A DNA stretch of 64,000 nt from CAZOKH01 sp964580315 (GTDB lineage: Bacteria; Chloroflexota; Anaerolineae; Anaerolineales; Anaerolineaceae), in assembly GCA_964580315.1 (NCBI GenBank), contig CAZOKH010000006.1, positions 3,392 through 67,391 of the forward strand, given 5' to 3'. The notes under the pieces were generated by a model. That model made no database searches. It saw only the letters and a list, made by a program, of their open reading frames with translations, and had not been told where the DNA came from. Made by a program: the position numbers and the translations under genes. Below are positions 35,040 through 44,267 of this stretch, piece after piece. Numbering within the stretch: the stretch's first letter is position 1; every line of letters starts with the position of its first letter.

Positions 35040-36007
35040 AAATCATCTCGCATACGTGTAAAACTTTTATATCGCCGGGGGCTGATATGGCCTGCCATGA
35101 CGGCTTTGCGCACCGAGCAGCCCGGCTCTTCATCGTGCTGGCAGTCCAGCCCGAACTTGCATTGCCCAATATAGGGGCGCATTTCGGGAAAGAAGTCAGC
35201 CAGCTCATCAGGGAAGATATCCCATAAACCCAGCTCGCGCACGCCGGGGGTGTCAATCACAGCGCCGCCAAAATCAAGTAGAAACAATTGGGCTGCCGAT
35301 GTGGTGTGTTTGCCGCGCTGGTTGCCGCCCCGGCTGACGGCGTTAACCCGTAGGTCTAAATCAGTCTGCAGGGCGTTGAGCAGTGAGGTTTTGCCGACGC
35401 CTGATTTGCCTAACAGCAAGGATGTTTTTCCCTGTAACAGGGCTTTCATCTCACTCATCCCCTGGCAGGTTTGTGCGCTGATCCAAATGACCGGGTAACC
35501 GATGCGGCAATAATCTGCAGCGATGGTTTGCAATTCAGAATTCGTGCCATCAGTCAGGTCTGCTTTGTTGATGCAGATTGCAGCCGGGATCTGGTTGGCT
35601 TCGGCAATTACCAGGTAGCGGTCCAGCATGTTCCAGCTCGGCGCGGGGTTGGCGGCGGCAAACACTGGGATGATTTGATCAACATTGGCGGCGATGACCT
35701 GTTGGGCTTGCCGGCCGCCTTCGTGCGCGGTGACCGCCAGACGCGAAACCTGGTTGGCGCGTTCTTCGATGTTTACAATTTGAGCGATGTTTTCGCCTGC
35801 TGGTCTGAATGAAACCCGGTCTCCAACCGCCAGAGATTTTTGTTGTGTTTCCTCACGGCGGCTTTTTTTCTTTGCCCGGTGTTGGTCTTTTGAATCCCTG
35901 CGAAAAGATAGACTGCCGAAATATGTTTTGCCTTCAGCGATGATTTCAGCCTGTTGATTGCCTGTCCAGGAAACGATACCCTGGATAAATTGTTGCGATG
36001 CTTCCAT
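35036..36007 (-). CDS. rsgA: Ribosome small-subunit-dependent GTPase A
   Basis: 323 residues from ATG 36007; GTG 36019 is in frame. Circularly permuted GTPase: G4 (NKADL), G1 (GKSGVGKTSLLNAL), G2/G3 (DTPGVRELGLWD). N-terminal OB-like domain, C-terminal zinc finger CKFGLDCQHDEEPGCSVRKA. It matures the 30S subunit. It shares a unit with the RNHCP gene (ATGA overlap). Two hairpins with T-runs lie just upstream, suggesting attenuation. Confidence 0.9.
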   Translation of the reverse strand: MEASQQFIQGIVSWTGNQQAEIIAEGKTYFGSLSFRRDSKDQHRAKKKSRREETQQKSLAVGDRVSFRPAGENIAQIVNIEERANQVSRLAVTAHEGGRQAQQVIAANVDQIIPVFAAANPAPSWNMLDRYLVIAEANQIPAAICINKADLTDGTNSELQTIAADYCRIGYPVIWISAQTCQGMSEMKALLQGKTSLLLGKSGVGKTSLLNALQTDLDLRVNAVSRGGNQRGKHTTSAAQLFLLDFGGAVIDTPGVRELGLWDIFPDELADFFPEMRPYIGQCKFGLDCQHDEEPGCSVRKAVMAGHISPRRYKSFTRMRDDL

Positions 36008-36030
36008 ATCAATAACCACATCCTAAAAAG

Positions 36031-36060
36031 AAAAAGCCACGAGAGAATTCTCCCGTGGCT
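36031..36060 (-). terminator. Terminator-like hairpin just upstream of rsgA
   Basis: Arms AGCCACG (36035-36041) and CGTGGCT (36054-36060) with inner GAGAATTCTC pairing; the minus strand runs into TTTTTCTTTTT. Only about 24-28 bases before the rsgA start, so it acts as attenuator or as a terminator of what lies upstream. Confidence 0.7.
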
Positions 36061-36159
36061 GGTAAGTGTCGTTGGTAGCGGTGAAATAGAACCTGTTCAA
36101 GTTTGCATGCTGCTGATGTTTTCCTCATCAGTTTTGTGCGAAAAGAACCGGGCTTCCGC

Positions 36160-36192
36160 AAATAAAAAGCCACGGGCATGTATGCGCCCGTG
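36160..36192 (-). terminator. First tandem terminator upstream of rsgA
   Basis: Stem CACGGGC (36171-36177) and GCCCGTG (36186-36192), loop of eight; the minus strand continues GCTTTTTATTT. It would end a transcript of about 160 nt started at the promoter after typA. Confidence 0.65.
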
Positions 36193-36361
36193 ACCGTTCT
36201 GTTTGGAAGTAAGAATCTTTAAAATCCTACACTATCCCGGCAGGTGCATACATGCATTATTCTTTTTGAACAGTTACCGTAGTAATTAACAAAAAACACC
36301 CTTTTTAGAATTGGTTACAACTTTCCAAATTTACCATTAATTTGGTTTATCGTCAAGAAAA

Positions 36362-38212
36362 TTAGTTCTCCAACAACTCTTTGGCTTTCTTTTCGGTTTT
36401 ACCACGATCTTCGGTATCGAGAATCTTCTTGCGGATGCGGTAATTTTGCGGAGTGACTTCCAATAATTCATCTTCCGCCAGGTATTCAATCGCTTCATCC
36501 AGGCTCATCAGGCGCGGGGTATTAAGACGCACCTCAATGTCTTTGTTCGACTGGCGCATGTTGGTGAGATGTTTCTTTTTGCACACATTAATGGTGATAT
36601 CTTCGGGGCGGGCGTTTTCGCCAATCACCATGCCTTCGTAAACCCTCACGTTGGGATTAATGAACAGCGTGCCACGATCTTCGGCATTTTTTAGGCCAAA
36701 AGTTGTGGCATCGCCGGTTTCACGCGCCACCAGTGAGCCGGATGCACGGCCGGTGATGCTGGGGGCAATCTGGTCATAACCGGCAAAAATGGTGTTCAAC
36801 ACCCCCATGCCGCGCGTGGCGGTGAGAAACTGGTACCGGAAGCCCAGCAGTCCGCGGGTGGGGATGCGGAAAGTGAGATGAACGGTTGCGTCAGGATTGT
36901 CGATCATGTTCATCATCACACCGCGTCGTGAACCGAGCATTTCAACCACCACGCCCACGGTTTCGGGGCTGGTGTCAATGTGCACTTCTTCGTACGGTTC
37001 GAGCATTTCACCGTCTTCGCTTTTGATGAAAATGGCTTCAGGGCGGGAAACCTGGAATTCATAACCTTCACGGCGCATGGTTTCGATGAGAATGGCAAGG
37101 TGCAATTCACCGCGTCCCGACACAGTAAACGTATCGGCGGTGTTGGTTTCTTCAACACGCAGGGCAACGTTGTTGCGCAGCTCGTTGAACAGCCGCTCTC
37201 GCAAATTGCGTGAAGTGCTCCACTTGCCTTCCTGGCCGGAGAAGGGTGAAGTGTTGACGCCAAAGGTCATGCGGACGGTGGGTTCTTCCACATGAATGGG
37301 GGGCAGACCAATTGGCTGCTCGGCATCGGCCAGGGTTTCACCAATGGCAATATTTTCCAAACCGGCCACGCACACGATGTCGCCAGCATCGGCGGATGTG
37401 ACTTCCACTTTATCGAGACCTTGATATTTATAAAGATAGCGCGCCTGGTCGGGAACGGTATCGCCATTCAGTTTGATGCGGGCTATGCGCTGACCGGCAT
37501 TGACCTTACCGGCAAAAATTCTACCCACGGCGGTAACACCGCGGTATTCGTCATAACCCAGGTTGGCTACCAACATTTGGAATGGGGCTTCAAGATCAAT
37601 ATCGGGCGAAGGAATTTGACGCAGGATACACTCAAACAGGGGCTGCAAGTTGTCCGAAAGTTCAGCGTTTTCACCTGCGCGTCCTTCAATGCCGTTGGCG
37701 TAAATTACGGGGAAATCTGCCTGGGCTTCGCTGGCGCCCAGTTCTACAAACAGGTCAAAGGTGTTGTTGAGAGCGCGGTCGGGGTCGGCGTCGCGGCGGT
37801 CCATTTTGTTGATAACCACAATCACACGGTGACCGATCTCCAACGCTTTCTTTAATACAAAACGTGTCTGAGGTTTGGGGCCTTCAGCGGCATCCACCAG
37901 CAGCAGCACGCCGTCCACCATGTTCATAACCCGTTCCACTTCACCGCCAAAATCGGCATGCCCGGGGGTGTCAACAATATTGATTTTAACCATTTCACCG
38001 GTCTGTCTGTCGGGGATTTGGATGGCGGTGTTTTTTGCCAGGATGGTGATACCGCGTTCGCGTTCAAGGTCATTGGAATCCATCACGCGTTCCATCACTT
38101 GCTGATTTTCCCGGAAAACGCGCGCCTGTTTGAGCATGGCATCAACCAGGGTGGTTTTCCCATGATCAACATGGGCTATGATGGCAATATTTCGTAAATC
38201 ATTTCGTTTCAT
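36362..38212 (-). CDS. typA: Translational GTPase TypA/BipA
   Basis: 616 residues. G1 ([16 protein letters not shown]), G2 ([12 protein letters not shown]), G3 ([13 protein letters not shown]), G4 ([10 protein letters not shown]). Domains II, III, V and the C-terminal domain follow, including the [16 protein letters not shown] [20 protein letters not shown]. It binds the ribosome and aids assembly and stress responses. Beside rsgA, so two ribosome GTPases are neighbours on one strand. Confidence 0.95.
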   Translation of the reverse strand: MKRNDLRNIAIIAHVDHGKTTLVDAMLKQARVFRENQQVMERVMDSNDLERERGITILAKNTAIQIPDRQTGEMVKINIVDTPGHADFGGEVERVMNMVDGVLLLVDAAEGPKPQTRFVLKKALEIGHRVIVVINKMDRRDADPDRALNNTFDLFVELGASEAQADFPVIYANGIEGRAGENAELSDNLQPLFECILRQIPSPDIDLEAPFQMLVANLGYDEYRGVTAVGRIFAGKVNAGQRIARIKLNGDTVPDQARYLYKYQGLDKVEVTSADAGDIVCVAGLENIAIGETLADAEQPIGLPPIHVEEPTVRMTFGVNTSPFSGQEGKWSTSRNLRERLFNELRNNVALRVEETNTADTFTVSGRGELHLAILIETMRREGYEFQVSRPEAIFIKSEDGEMLEPYEEVHIDTSPETVGVVVEMLGSRRGVMMNMIDNPDATVHLTFRIPTRGLLGFRYQFLTATRGMGVLNTIFAGYDQIAPSITGRASGSLVARETGDATTFGLKNAEDRGTLFINPNVRVYEGMVIGENARPEDITINVCKKKHLTNMRQSNKDIEVRLNTPRLMSLDEAIEYLAEDELLEVTPQNYRIRKKILDTEDRGKTEKKAKELLEN

Positions 38213-38266
38213 GTACTTCTGCCTTTAATTGTCTAATGAAAAAATGCTTATAAAAAATAGCAGTGT

Positions 38267-38272
38267 ATTATA
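38267..38272 (-). promoter_or_regulatory. Candidate -10 element of typA
   Basis: TATAAT on the minus strand at 38267-38272, 55 bases before the start. No consensus -35 (best is a weak CTTCAT-like sequence). Confidence 0.35.
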
Positions 38273-38379
38273 AACCCCATTTAAGAAATGAAGCTTTAAT
38301 GTTTGATTAAATATCCATCAGGATTGCAAGGTTGTCTGAAAGGGAGGTGGATTAAATCAATCTTTTCTGGACAGAAAAA

Positions 38380-39057
38380 TCAGTTGCTCAGTGAAAGTCT
38401 TGCTCCATTTGTTTTTAACCACAGTTTGGCAGCTTTATGATTCGGGTAATGCGCTTCGACTGCTGCCCAGAATTGCGCTGAATGGTTGGGATGACGCAAA
38501 TGGATTAATTCATGAATAATGACGTAATCAATGATGTGGGGAGGCGCCATGATCAACCGCCAGGACAGGCTGATTGTCCCGCTTGTACTGCATGATCCCC
38601 AGCGGGTGCGTGCGCTGCTGATGCGCAAGACTCTGGGCTGGACTTTTAGCCTGGGGGCCAGCTCAGAAATGCGGGCGGAAAAATGGATGCGCGCCTGTTT
38701 GCGAAACCAGCTTTCAAAGATTCTGCCGGCTGATTGTCCATAGCGATTGTCCAAAACGAAGGTGTGGTCTGTCAGGGAGAGGGCTGATTTTTGCCCGCTT
38801 TTTGTGATCAAGGGATAATTCTCTCCGAGAAATGGGAATTGGTCACCCTCTTTAAAAGTGTGAAGCGGCGCTTCAGCCTGTCGTCGGCGCACCAGTTCCA
38901 TTTTTTGTACTATCCATTCTGATTTGTCTAGGACAATTTTTTCAATTTGGCGGTCGGTCATAAACCACGGAACGCGGACTAATAATTCTCCTTGATGTGT
39001 TACTTCCAATGAATAGGTTTTACGTCTGCTGCGAATGATTTTATCGATACGGATCAT
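38380..39057 (-). CDS. YgjP-like metallopeptidase (DUF45)
   Basis: 225 residues from ATG 39057; TTG 39078 is in frame. C-terminal zinc motif HELIHLRHPNHSAQFW and the preceding TRWGSCSTSGTISLSW are typical of the YgjP/WLM-like family. N-terminus RKTYSLEVTHQGELLVRVP is the family beta domain. Cytoplasmic; likely peptidase, substrate unknown. Divergent from udk. Confidence 0.85.
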   Translation of the reverse strand: MIRIDKIIRSRRKTYSLEVTHQGELLVRVPWFMTDRQIEKIVLDKSEWIVQKMELVRRRQAEAPLHTFKEGDQFPFLGENYPLITKSGQKSALSLTDHTFVLDNRYGQSAGRIFESWFRKQARIHFSARISELAPRLKVQPRVLRISSARTRWGSCSTSGTISLSWRLIMAPPHIIDYVIIHELIHLRHPNHSAQFWAAVEAHYPNHKAAKLWLKTNGARLSLSN

Positions 39058-39089
39058 GCGTTCAAGTATAATCTTCAAAAATTAAAAAT

Positions 39090-39098
39090 TGGTATAAT
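39090..39098 (+). promoter_or_regulatory. Extended -10 promoter of udk, possibly giving a leaderless mRNA
   Basis: TGG then TATAAT (39093-39098) directly before ATG at 39105. The normal start of transcription falls on or next to the A of the ATG. Confidence 0.55.
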
Positions 39099-39104
39099 TT
39101 TAAT

Positions 39105-39734
39105 ATGACGAAAGAAAAAACACCTATCATTATTGCGGTTGCGGGGGGATCCGGGTCAGGCAAGACGACCGTCGCTAATGTCATTTTGGACAGAGTGGGG
39201 AAAGAGAAAATTGCATATATTCCTTATGATGCTTATTATCGTGACTTGAGCCAGTTGCCCGGTGTGCAGCGTGACCTGATCAACTTTGACCACCCCAATT
39301 CGCTGGAAACTGAACTATTGGTTGAACATTTGAGAAAATTGAAGAAATGGCATGCCATTGATATGCCGGTTTATGATTTTGCCACCGATTCACGAACCTC
39401 GCAGACAGTGCGAATTGAACCCCAGCGTGTGATTATCGTTGAGGGTATTTTGATCCTGGTGGAAAAGCAATTGCGCGATTTGTTCGACGTGAAAATTTTT
39501 GTTGATACCGATGCTGATATTCGTTTTATCCGCCGCCTGACACGGGATATCACCGAACGCGGGCGGTCAACTGAATCGGTGATCCAGCAATACCTGGCCA
39601 CTGTGCGCCCAATGCATTTGGAGTTTGTGGAACCTTCAAAACGGTATGCCGATGTTATTATTCCTGAGGGGGGGCATAATACTGTGGCGATGGACATGGT
39701 GATTGCACGCGTCGAAGCGCTGCTGGCATCTTAA
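39105..39734 (+). CDS. udk: Uridine kinase
   Basis: 209 residues. P-loop AGGSGSGKTTVANVI, then YIPYDAYYRDLSQLPG and NFDHPNSLETELL, both typical for uridine/cytidine kinase, and RFIRRLTRDITERGRS lid. Pyrimidine salvage, ATP plus uridine to UMP. No Shine-Dalgarno before the ATG. Confidence 0.93.
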   Translation: MTKEKTPIIIAVAGGSGSGKTTVANVILDRVGKEKIAYIPYDAYYRDLSQLPGVQRDLINFDHPNSLETELLVEHLRKLKKWHAIDMPVYDFATDSRTSQTVRIEPQRVIIVEGILILVEKQLRDLFDVKIFVDTDADIRFIRRLTRDITERGRSTESVIQQYLATVRPMHLEFVEPSKRYADVIIPEGGHNTVAMDMVIARVEALLAS

Positions 39735-39747
39735 AGCACTTGGAAAA

Positions 39748-40341
39748 ATGCACATGGAAGCTGAACCTCGAGAAACTCCTCAAAGTCAGAAATTCCTGAG
39801 ATTGTCATTATTCTTTTTTACCATTGCATTAACTGTCTATATTTTATCCATTCGCGATACGCTTTCCGAGCTTAAGGCTTACGGCTATCCAGGTATTTTC
39901 CTGATTTCGCTGTTGACAAATGCCACCGTAATCATTCCACTGCCGGGGGTGGTGTTAACATCAGTATTTGGAGCGGTCTTTCATCCATTCTGGGTGGCGC
40001 TGGCGGCAGGAAGCGGTGCAGCCATTGGCGAATTTTCAGGCTACCTGGCGGGGTTCAGCGGCCGGCCGGTGGTGCAGCGCGTGGCTAACCGGGTTACAAA
40101 AAAGGAAAACTGGCAGGAATCGCTGAACTGGTGGATGAAAAGATTTGGGGGAATAACCATCATGGTGCTGGCTTTCATTCCCAACCCGCTGTTCGATATG
40201 GCGGGTATTTCAGCGGGAATGTTAAAAATGCAACCAGCCAGGTTTTTGCTGTGGTGCTTCCTTGGAAAATTTCTAAAAATGCTGGTTTTTGCCTACGGGG
40301 GGGCAACCCTATTTGAAGGTTTCTTCCGCCTGTGGGGGTAG
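39748..40341 (+). CDS. VTT/SNARE-associated domain membrane protein
   Basis: 197 residues from ATG 39748 with GGA at a short distance. Six hydrophobic segments. The VTT region has ATVIIPLPGVVLTSVFGAVF, FSGYLAGFSGR, and MVLAFIPNPLFDMAGISAGM. Distant DedA-type proteins are lipid scramblases or transporters. Follows udk by 13 bases. Its 3' end overlaps the converging phoU by 33 bases. Confidence 0.8.
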   Translation: MHMEAEPRETPQSQKFLRLSLFFFTIALTVYILSIRDTLSELKAYGYPGIFLISLLTNATVIIPLPGVVLTSVFGAVFHPFWVALAAGSGAAIGEFSGYLAGFSGRPVVQRVANRVTKKENWQESLNWWMKRFGGITIMVLAFIPNPLFDMAGISAGMLKMQPARFLLWCFLGKFLKMLVFAYGGATLFEGFFRLWG

Positions 40342-41037
40342 GGGCACTATTTTTCTCCAATGTTGTTCGGCAAGTTCGTCGTTCAGATCAAAGACATGCA
40401 ATTGCCCGGTGAGGTTGTAGATGGTGCGTTCGCAGATGTTGGTGACCCGATCGGCTGTACGTTCAATGTTGTGAGCAATCCAGAGTAGATAATTGGCGCA
40501 TTTGAATGCCTGGGGTTCGTGCTGTACCAGGGGAAAGATTTCCTGGAAAATTTGGTTAAACATATCATCCACCAGGTCATCTTCGCCGGGAATGGCTTTG
40601 GATGTTTCCATGTCATTTTCAAGAAAGGCAATGACCGACCTGTGGAGCATGCCTACCGTGAGATCAGCCATTTTGGGAAGATATTGAAAGGGTGGAAGAA
40701 GCTGTTCATTGCCGATCAGGTTATTGATGCGGGCTATTCCTTTCGCATAGTCACCCATGCGTTCCAACTGGTTATTGACATCAATCATGGATGATAAATA
40801 GCGCAGATCGGCTGCAATGGGCTGCTGTGTGGCGATTAAGATAATACAGTTTTCTTCGATCTGGATGTGCATCTGGTTGACAAACAGATCATTGTTATAG
40901 ATGCGGTGCGATGCTTCCAGATTACGTTTCAGCAAATGGTCCACTGAATCGATCATCATTTTGCCAACCATCGTTTCAAGCGAGCGCAGATTTTGATTGA
41001 GTTCCGCCAGCTTTTTATCGAATATTTCACGTCCCAT
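40309..41037 (-). CDS. phoU: PhoU phosphate signalling protein (copy 1)
   Basis: 242 residues from ATG 41037; TTG 41067 would overlap pstB. Two PhoU helical repeats with the metal-binding D/E patterns: EENCIILIATQQPIAADLRY, NNQLERMGDYAKGIARI, and NIERTADRVTNICERT. It links PstSCAB to PhoR. Last gene of the pst operon. Confidence 0.92.
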   Translation of the reverse strand: MGREIFDKKLAELNQNLRSLETMVGKMMIDSVDHLLKRNLEASHRIYNNDLFVNQMHIQIEENCIILIATQQPIAADLRYLSSMIDVNNQLERMGDYAKGIARINNLIGNEQLLPPFQYLPKMADLTVGMLHRSVIAFLENDMETSKAIPGEDDLVDDMFNQIFQEIFPLVQHEPQAFKCANYLLWIAHNIERTADRVTNICERTIYNLTGQLHVFDLNDELAEQHWRKIVPLPPQAEETFK

Positions 41038-41059
41038 GTTGGCGAAGCGTTCCTGTGGG

Positions 41060-41824
41060 CTAGCCAAACCGGCCGGTGATGTAGTCTTCTGTTTGCTTTT
41101 GTTTTGGATTGGTGAAAATATCTTTTGTCAATCCAAATTCAATCAGATTTCCGGCACGGTCTTCAGCCATGTTGAAGAAGGCTGTGTAATCCGATGCGCG
41201 GGCTGCCTGCTGCATGTTGTGCGTCACAATCACGATGGTGTAGTTCTCTTTAAGTGATTGCATCAGTTCTTCAATGCGTAGTGTGGCAATCGGATCAAGT
41301 GCCGAGGCTGGTTCGTCCATCAGGATCACTTCAGGTTCCACAGCCAGAGCGCGGGCAATGCAAAGCCTTTGCTGCTGTCCCCCCGAAAGCTCCAATCCAG
41401 ATTTATTGAGATCATCTTTCACCTCATCCCAGAGAGCGGCATCGCGCAAGCTGCGTTCAACGATCTCGGCAAGGATTTTGGGATCGCGCAATCCGTGGGC
41501 GCGCGGACCAAAAGCCACGTTGTCGAAAATGGTTTTGGGAAACGGATTGGGACGTTGGAAAACCATGCCTACCCTTTTTCGTAATTCAACCACGTCCATG
41601 TCGAACAGGTTTTGTTCGTCCAAAAGAACTTTTCCATCTGTATGAACATTAGGAATTAGATCGTTCATGCGGTTGAGGACGCGTAAAAATGTGCTTTTTC
41701 CGCATCCCGAGGGGCCGATAATGGCGGTAATCTGATGCAGCGGGATTTCCACATTAACAGTATTCAGCGCGCGAAACTCGCCGTAGTAGAAATTGAGGTC
41801 GACAACTTGAATTTTAGTAGCCAT
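41060..41824 (-). CDS. pstB: Phosphate ABC transporter ATP-binding protein
   Basis: 254 residues from ATG 41824, preceded by GGAAGAA; GTG 41836 is in frame. Walker [17 protein letters not shown], signature [16 protein letters not shown], Walker [14 protein letters not shown]. Motor of PstSCAB. 12 bases from pstA. Confidence 0.95.
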   Translation of the reverse strand: MATKIQVVDLNFYYGEFRALNTVNVEIPLHQITAIIGPSGCGKSTFLRVLNRMNDLIPNVHTDGKVLLDEQNLFDMDVVELRKRVGMVFQRPNPFPKTIFDNVAFGPRAHGLRDPKILAEIVERSLRDAALWDEVKDDLNKSGLELSGGQQQRLCIARALAVEPEVILMDEPASALDPIATLRIEELMQSLKENYTIVIVTHNMQQAARASDYTAFFNMAEDRAGNLIEFGLTKDIFTNPKQKQTEDYITGRFG

Positions 41825-41836
41825 GAGTTCTTCCAC

Positions 41837-42787
41837 TTATCTTTGTCCTGTAGCACGGGCTGTAATTCTTTTTGACAGGTAATTAATAATGAGATTGAGT
41901 ACCACCATTACAACAATCAAAACTGCTGCTGTACCCATTGCTTTCTCAAAAGCGCGTGTTTCAGAGGCAAGCATATACACATGCAATGCCATTGTGCGGC
42001 CAGCGCTAAGTAAATTCTTGGGTAACCTGTAGCTGCCTCCCAGTGTCACCCAGAATACCGCGGTTTCTGCAATCACACGACCAATACTCAATACAATACC
42101 GGTGATTATACCCGGCAATGCTGCGGGTAGAACCACTCCCCAGATGGTTTGCCAGCGGGTGGCGCCCAACGCCAGGCTGCCTTCACGCAGCGAACGCGGA
42201 ACGGACATGAGAGCTTCTTCAGAGGTGCGGATAATGACTGGGAGGATTAAACAAGCACCGCTTAAACCGGCTGAGAGCAGCGAAAATTTCAACTTCATCG
42301 CTGAAACGAACAGGGCAAAACCAAATAATCCAAAAATGATTGAGGGCACACCGGCCAAGATTTCAACGCCAGAACGCGAAATGGAAATCAGGCGGGCTAT
42401 TAATTTGCTTTCTCGGCTGGCTTCCGTTGCATATTCAACCAGGTAAACGGCAGCGCCAATTCCCAGCGGAGCGGCAATGGCAATGGTTAAGACAACCAGA
42501 TATAGGGTGGTTACGATGGTGGTGGACATGCCGCCTTCACCATCCATGCCGCCCTGAGGACGTGTAGTCAGGAATTCCAGATTCACAATACTGGCGCCTT
42601 GAACCATTACATACCCGATAATCCATATCACGGCGGCAATAGCGATTAATCCCGCCAGCCAGATGAGCATGAAAGCCAATGATTGCGAAGCTTTCCGTAT
42701 TGCGAGATTACGTGAAGCCGGTTTGCTGTTGCTAAGAAGCAGGCTGGACATGGTTGAAACCGAAGTTGGGAATTCTGATGGATTCAT
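41837..42787 (-). CDS. pstA: Phosphate ABC transporter permease
   Basis: 316 residues, six TM helices. EAA loop near SVPRSLREGSLALGATRWQT. N-terminal extension of about 30 residues. Starts by ATGA overlap with pstC stop. Confidence 0.93.
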   Translation of the reverse strand: MNPSEFPTSVSTMSSLLLSNSKPASRNLAIRKASQSLAFMLIWLAGLIAIAAVIWIIGYVMVQGASIVNLEFLTTRPQGGMDGEGGMSTTIVTTLYLVVLTIAIAAPLGIGAAVYLVEYATEASRESKLIARLISISRSGVEILAGVPSIIFGLFGFALFVSAMKLKFSLLSAGLSGACLILPVIIRTSEEALMSVPRSLREGSLALGATRWQTIWGVVLPAALPGIITGIVLSIGRVIAETAVFWVTLGGSYRLPKNLLSAGRTMALHVYMLASETRAFEKAMGTAAVLIVVMVVLNLIINYLSKRITARATGQR

Positions 42788-44178
42788 TGAGCTGACCTCT
42801 CTCGCATCAAAGATCGTGCAATACTATTAATACTCAAAATCATGATAAAAAGAAGTACACCTGTGAAGAATAATGCACTGCGGTGTACACCGGAGGCATA
42901 ATTTATTTCAACAGCGATATTGCCCGTTAGTGTGCGGGCGGTTGATATTGCAAGGGAAAATGGATTGTTATTTAATGGGACGGGCATGGCGATTGAATTG
43001 CCAATGACCATAATAACTGCCATTGTTTCGCCAAGCGCTCGACCAATGCCGAGAATGACTGCCGCCATGATTCCTGAACGGGCTGCCGGTAAAATTACCT
43101 GTGCTATGGTTTGCCAATGTGTGCTTCCCAGCGCCAGGCTGCCTTCTTTGTAACTCTGCGGTACCGCCCGAATTGCATCTTCTGCAATGTTCGTGATGGT
43201 GGGAATGATCATGACCGCCAACACAATAGACGCCGTAAGAATTCCAAACCCCGAATTACCGGGTACTTCAATATTCCGCACCAGCGGCGCAAGAACCACC
43301 ATCCCAAAGAGTCCGTATACAACTGAAGGTATGCCGGCCAGGAGTTCTACGGCAGGACGAACCACTTCGCGCACTGCTTTGGGGGCGACTTCAGCCAGCA
43401 AAACCGCTGCGCCAAGCGAAAGCGGCACACCCAGCAAGGTTGCTCCCAGGGTGGCGTAAATACTGCCAACGACCATTGGAATTAAACCAAACTGACCCAG
43501 CGCTTGTGTATCTGTGGCGGCGCCCGGCCGCCAGATGGTGCCCAGCAGCATGTTATCCAACCCAATTTGTTCGATAGCAGGCATTGCTTCGCTAATGGTG
43601 AAGACGATGATCAGAAATACGATCAATATGGCACTCAACGCGGTGGCAAGCAGTAAATAACGAATACTGCGGTCAATAAACCGGCGTTGAGAGGGGGCTT
43701 CATCAAAATATGTAGCAAATTTTAATAAACCGATGAGTACTAAAATGGGAATACTGCAAACGGTGGCGATGTGAACCAGACTTGAAAAGATTATGCTGCC
43801 TAATTCATTAATTTTTAGGGCTTCGTTGCCGGCGAATATCTCGGCAGCGACGGTGAAGAATTCTCCGGTCAAAAAATAAACCAGTCCAATTAGGATTGAA
43901 AAAGCAATACCAGTTCTGGCCCAATTTTTATATTTCCAAAGTCCAAATAATACCGTTGAACCCAGGCCAACGATCAGTACAATCAATAGCCATATCTGAA
44001 ATTGATCGGCAGTGGAGGGTACTGTTAGCCAGGAAGTTTGATTTTGGAAAAGCCAGTATCCGCCGAAACCAATACTCCCCAGAGTAATAAGCAGATTAAT
44101 GATTATCAATAAGAATGGACGTTCAACATCTTTGGCGTTGGTGTGGAGTAGAGAGGAATTGCTTTTGTTTTCACTCAT
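42784..44178 (-). CDS. pstC: Phosphate ABC transporter permease
   Basis: 464 residues, longer than usual (about 300) because of three or four extra TM helices in the first 150 residues. The permease domain has AVPQSYKEGSLALGSTHWQT. Follows pstS after an RNA stem-loop. Confidence 0.93.
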   Translation of the reverse strand: MSENKSNSSLLHTNAKDVERPFLLIIINLLITLGSIGFGGYWLFQNQTSWLTVPSTADQFQIWLLIVLIVGLGSTVLFGLWKYKNWARTGIAFSILIGLVYFLTGEFFTVAAEIFAGNEALKINELGSIIFSSLVHIATVCSIPILVLIGLLKFATYFDEAPSQRRFIDRSIRYLLLATALSAILIVFLIIVFTISEAMPAIEQIGLDNMLLGTIWRPGAATDTQALGQFGLIPMVVGSIYATLGATLLGVPLSLGAAVLLAEVAPKAVREVVRPAVELLAGIPSVVYGLFGMVVLAPLVRNIEVPGNSGFGILTASIVLAVMIIPTITNIAEDAIRAVPQSYKEGSLALGSTHWQTIAQVILPAARSGIMAAVILGIGRALGETMAVIMVIGNSIAMPVPLNNNPFSLAISTARTLTGNIAVEINYASGVHRSALFFTGVLLFIMILSINSIARSLMRERSAQ

Positions 44179-44215
44179 TTAAATTTTTCTCACCAGGAAT
44201 AATTTTACTGCATAA

Positions 44216-44248
44216 GAGGGGCGCACAGGAATAACCTGTGCGTCCCTC
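44216..44248 (-). promoter_or_regulatory. Stem-loop between pstS and pstC
   Basis: 14-base arms, GAGGGGCGCACAGG (44216-44229) and CCTGTGCGTCCCTC (44235-44248), loop AATAA, one mismatch on the minus strand. No T-run, so it is likely an mRNA stabiliser or partial terminator that keeps pstS higher than pstC. Confidence 0.65.
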
Positions 44249-44267
44249 ATACTCTTACAATTGTATT

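Larger units (their letters stand above)
36020..36361. other. Intergenic region between rsgA and typA
   Basis: 342 bp on the minus strand. Just after the typA stop there is TTGACG (36351-36356), 17 bases, TAAATT (36328-36333), a plausible promoter. About 150 nt later a hairpin with T-run follows (36171-36192), then a small stem CTGATG/CATCAG (36113-36131), then the second hairpin at 36035-36060. No convincing ORF. Confidence 0.55.

Noticed and set aside
36012..36131. Short minus-strand ORF of about 39 codons before rsgA
   Set aside because: It runs through the terminator hairpin and into the rsgA start. No ribosome site; chance reading is more likely.
36109..36135. CTGATGAG on the minus strand as a hammerhead ribozyme core
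   Set aside because: The following bases form a simple hairpin with CATCAG; the CGAAAC part and flanking stems are absent.
36230..36275. Leader peptide of 12 codons (starts ATGCATGTATGC on the minus strand)
   Set aside because: No codon run for one amino acid and no link to the hairpin was seen.
37292..37855. 187-codon plus-strand frame opposite typA
   Set aside because: It has no motif or ribosome site and typA is well supported on the other strand.
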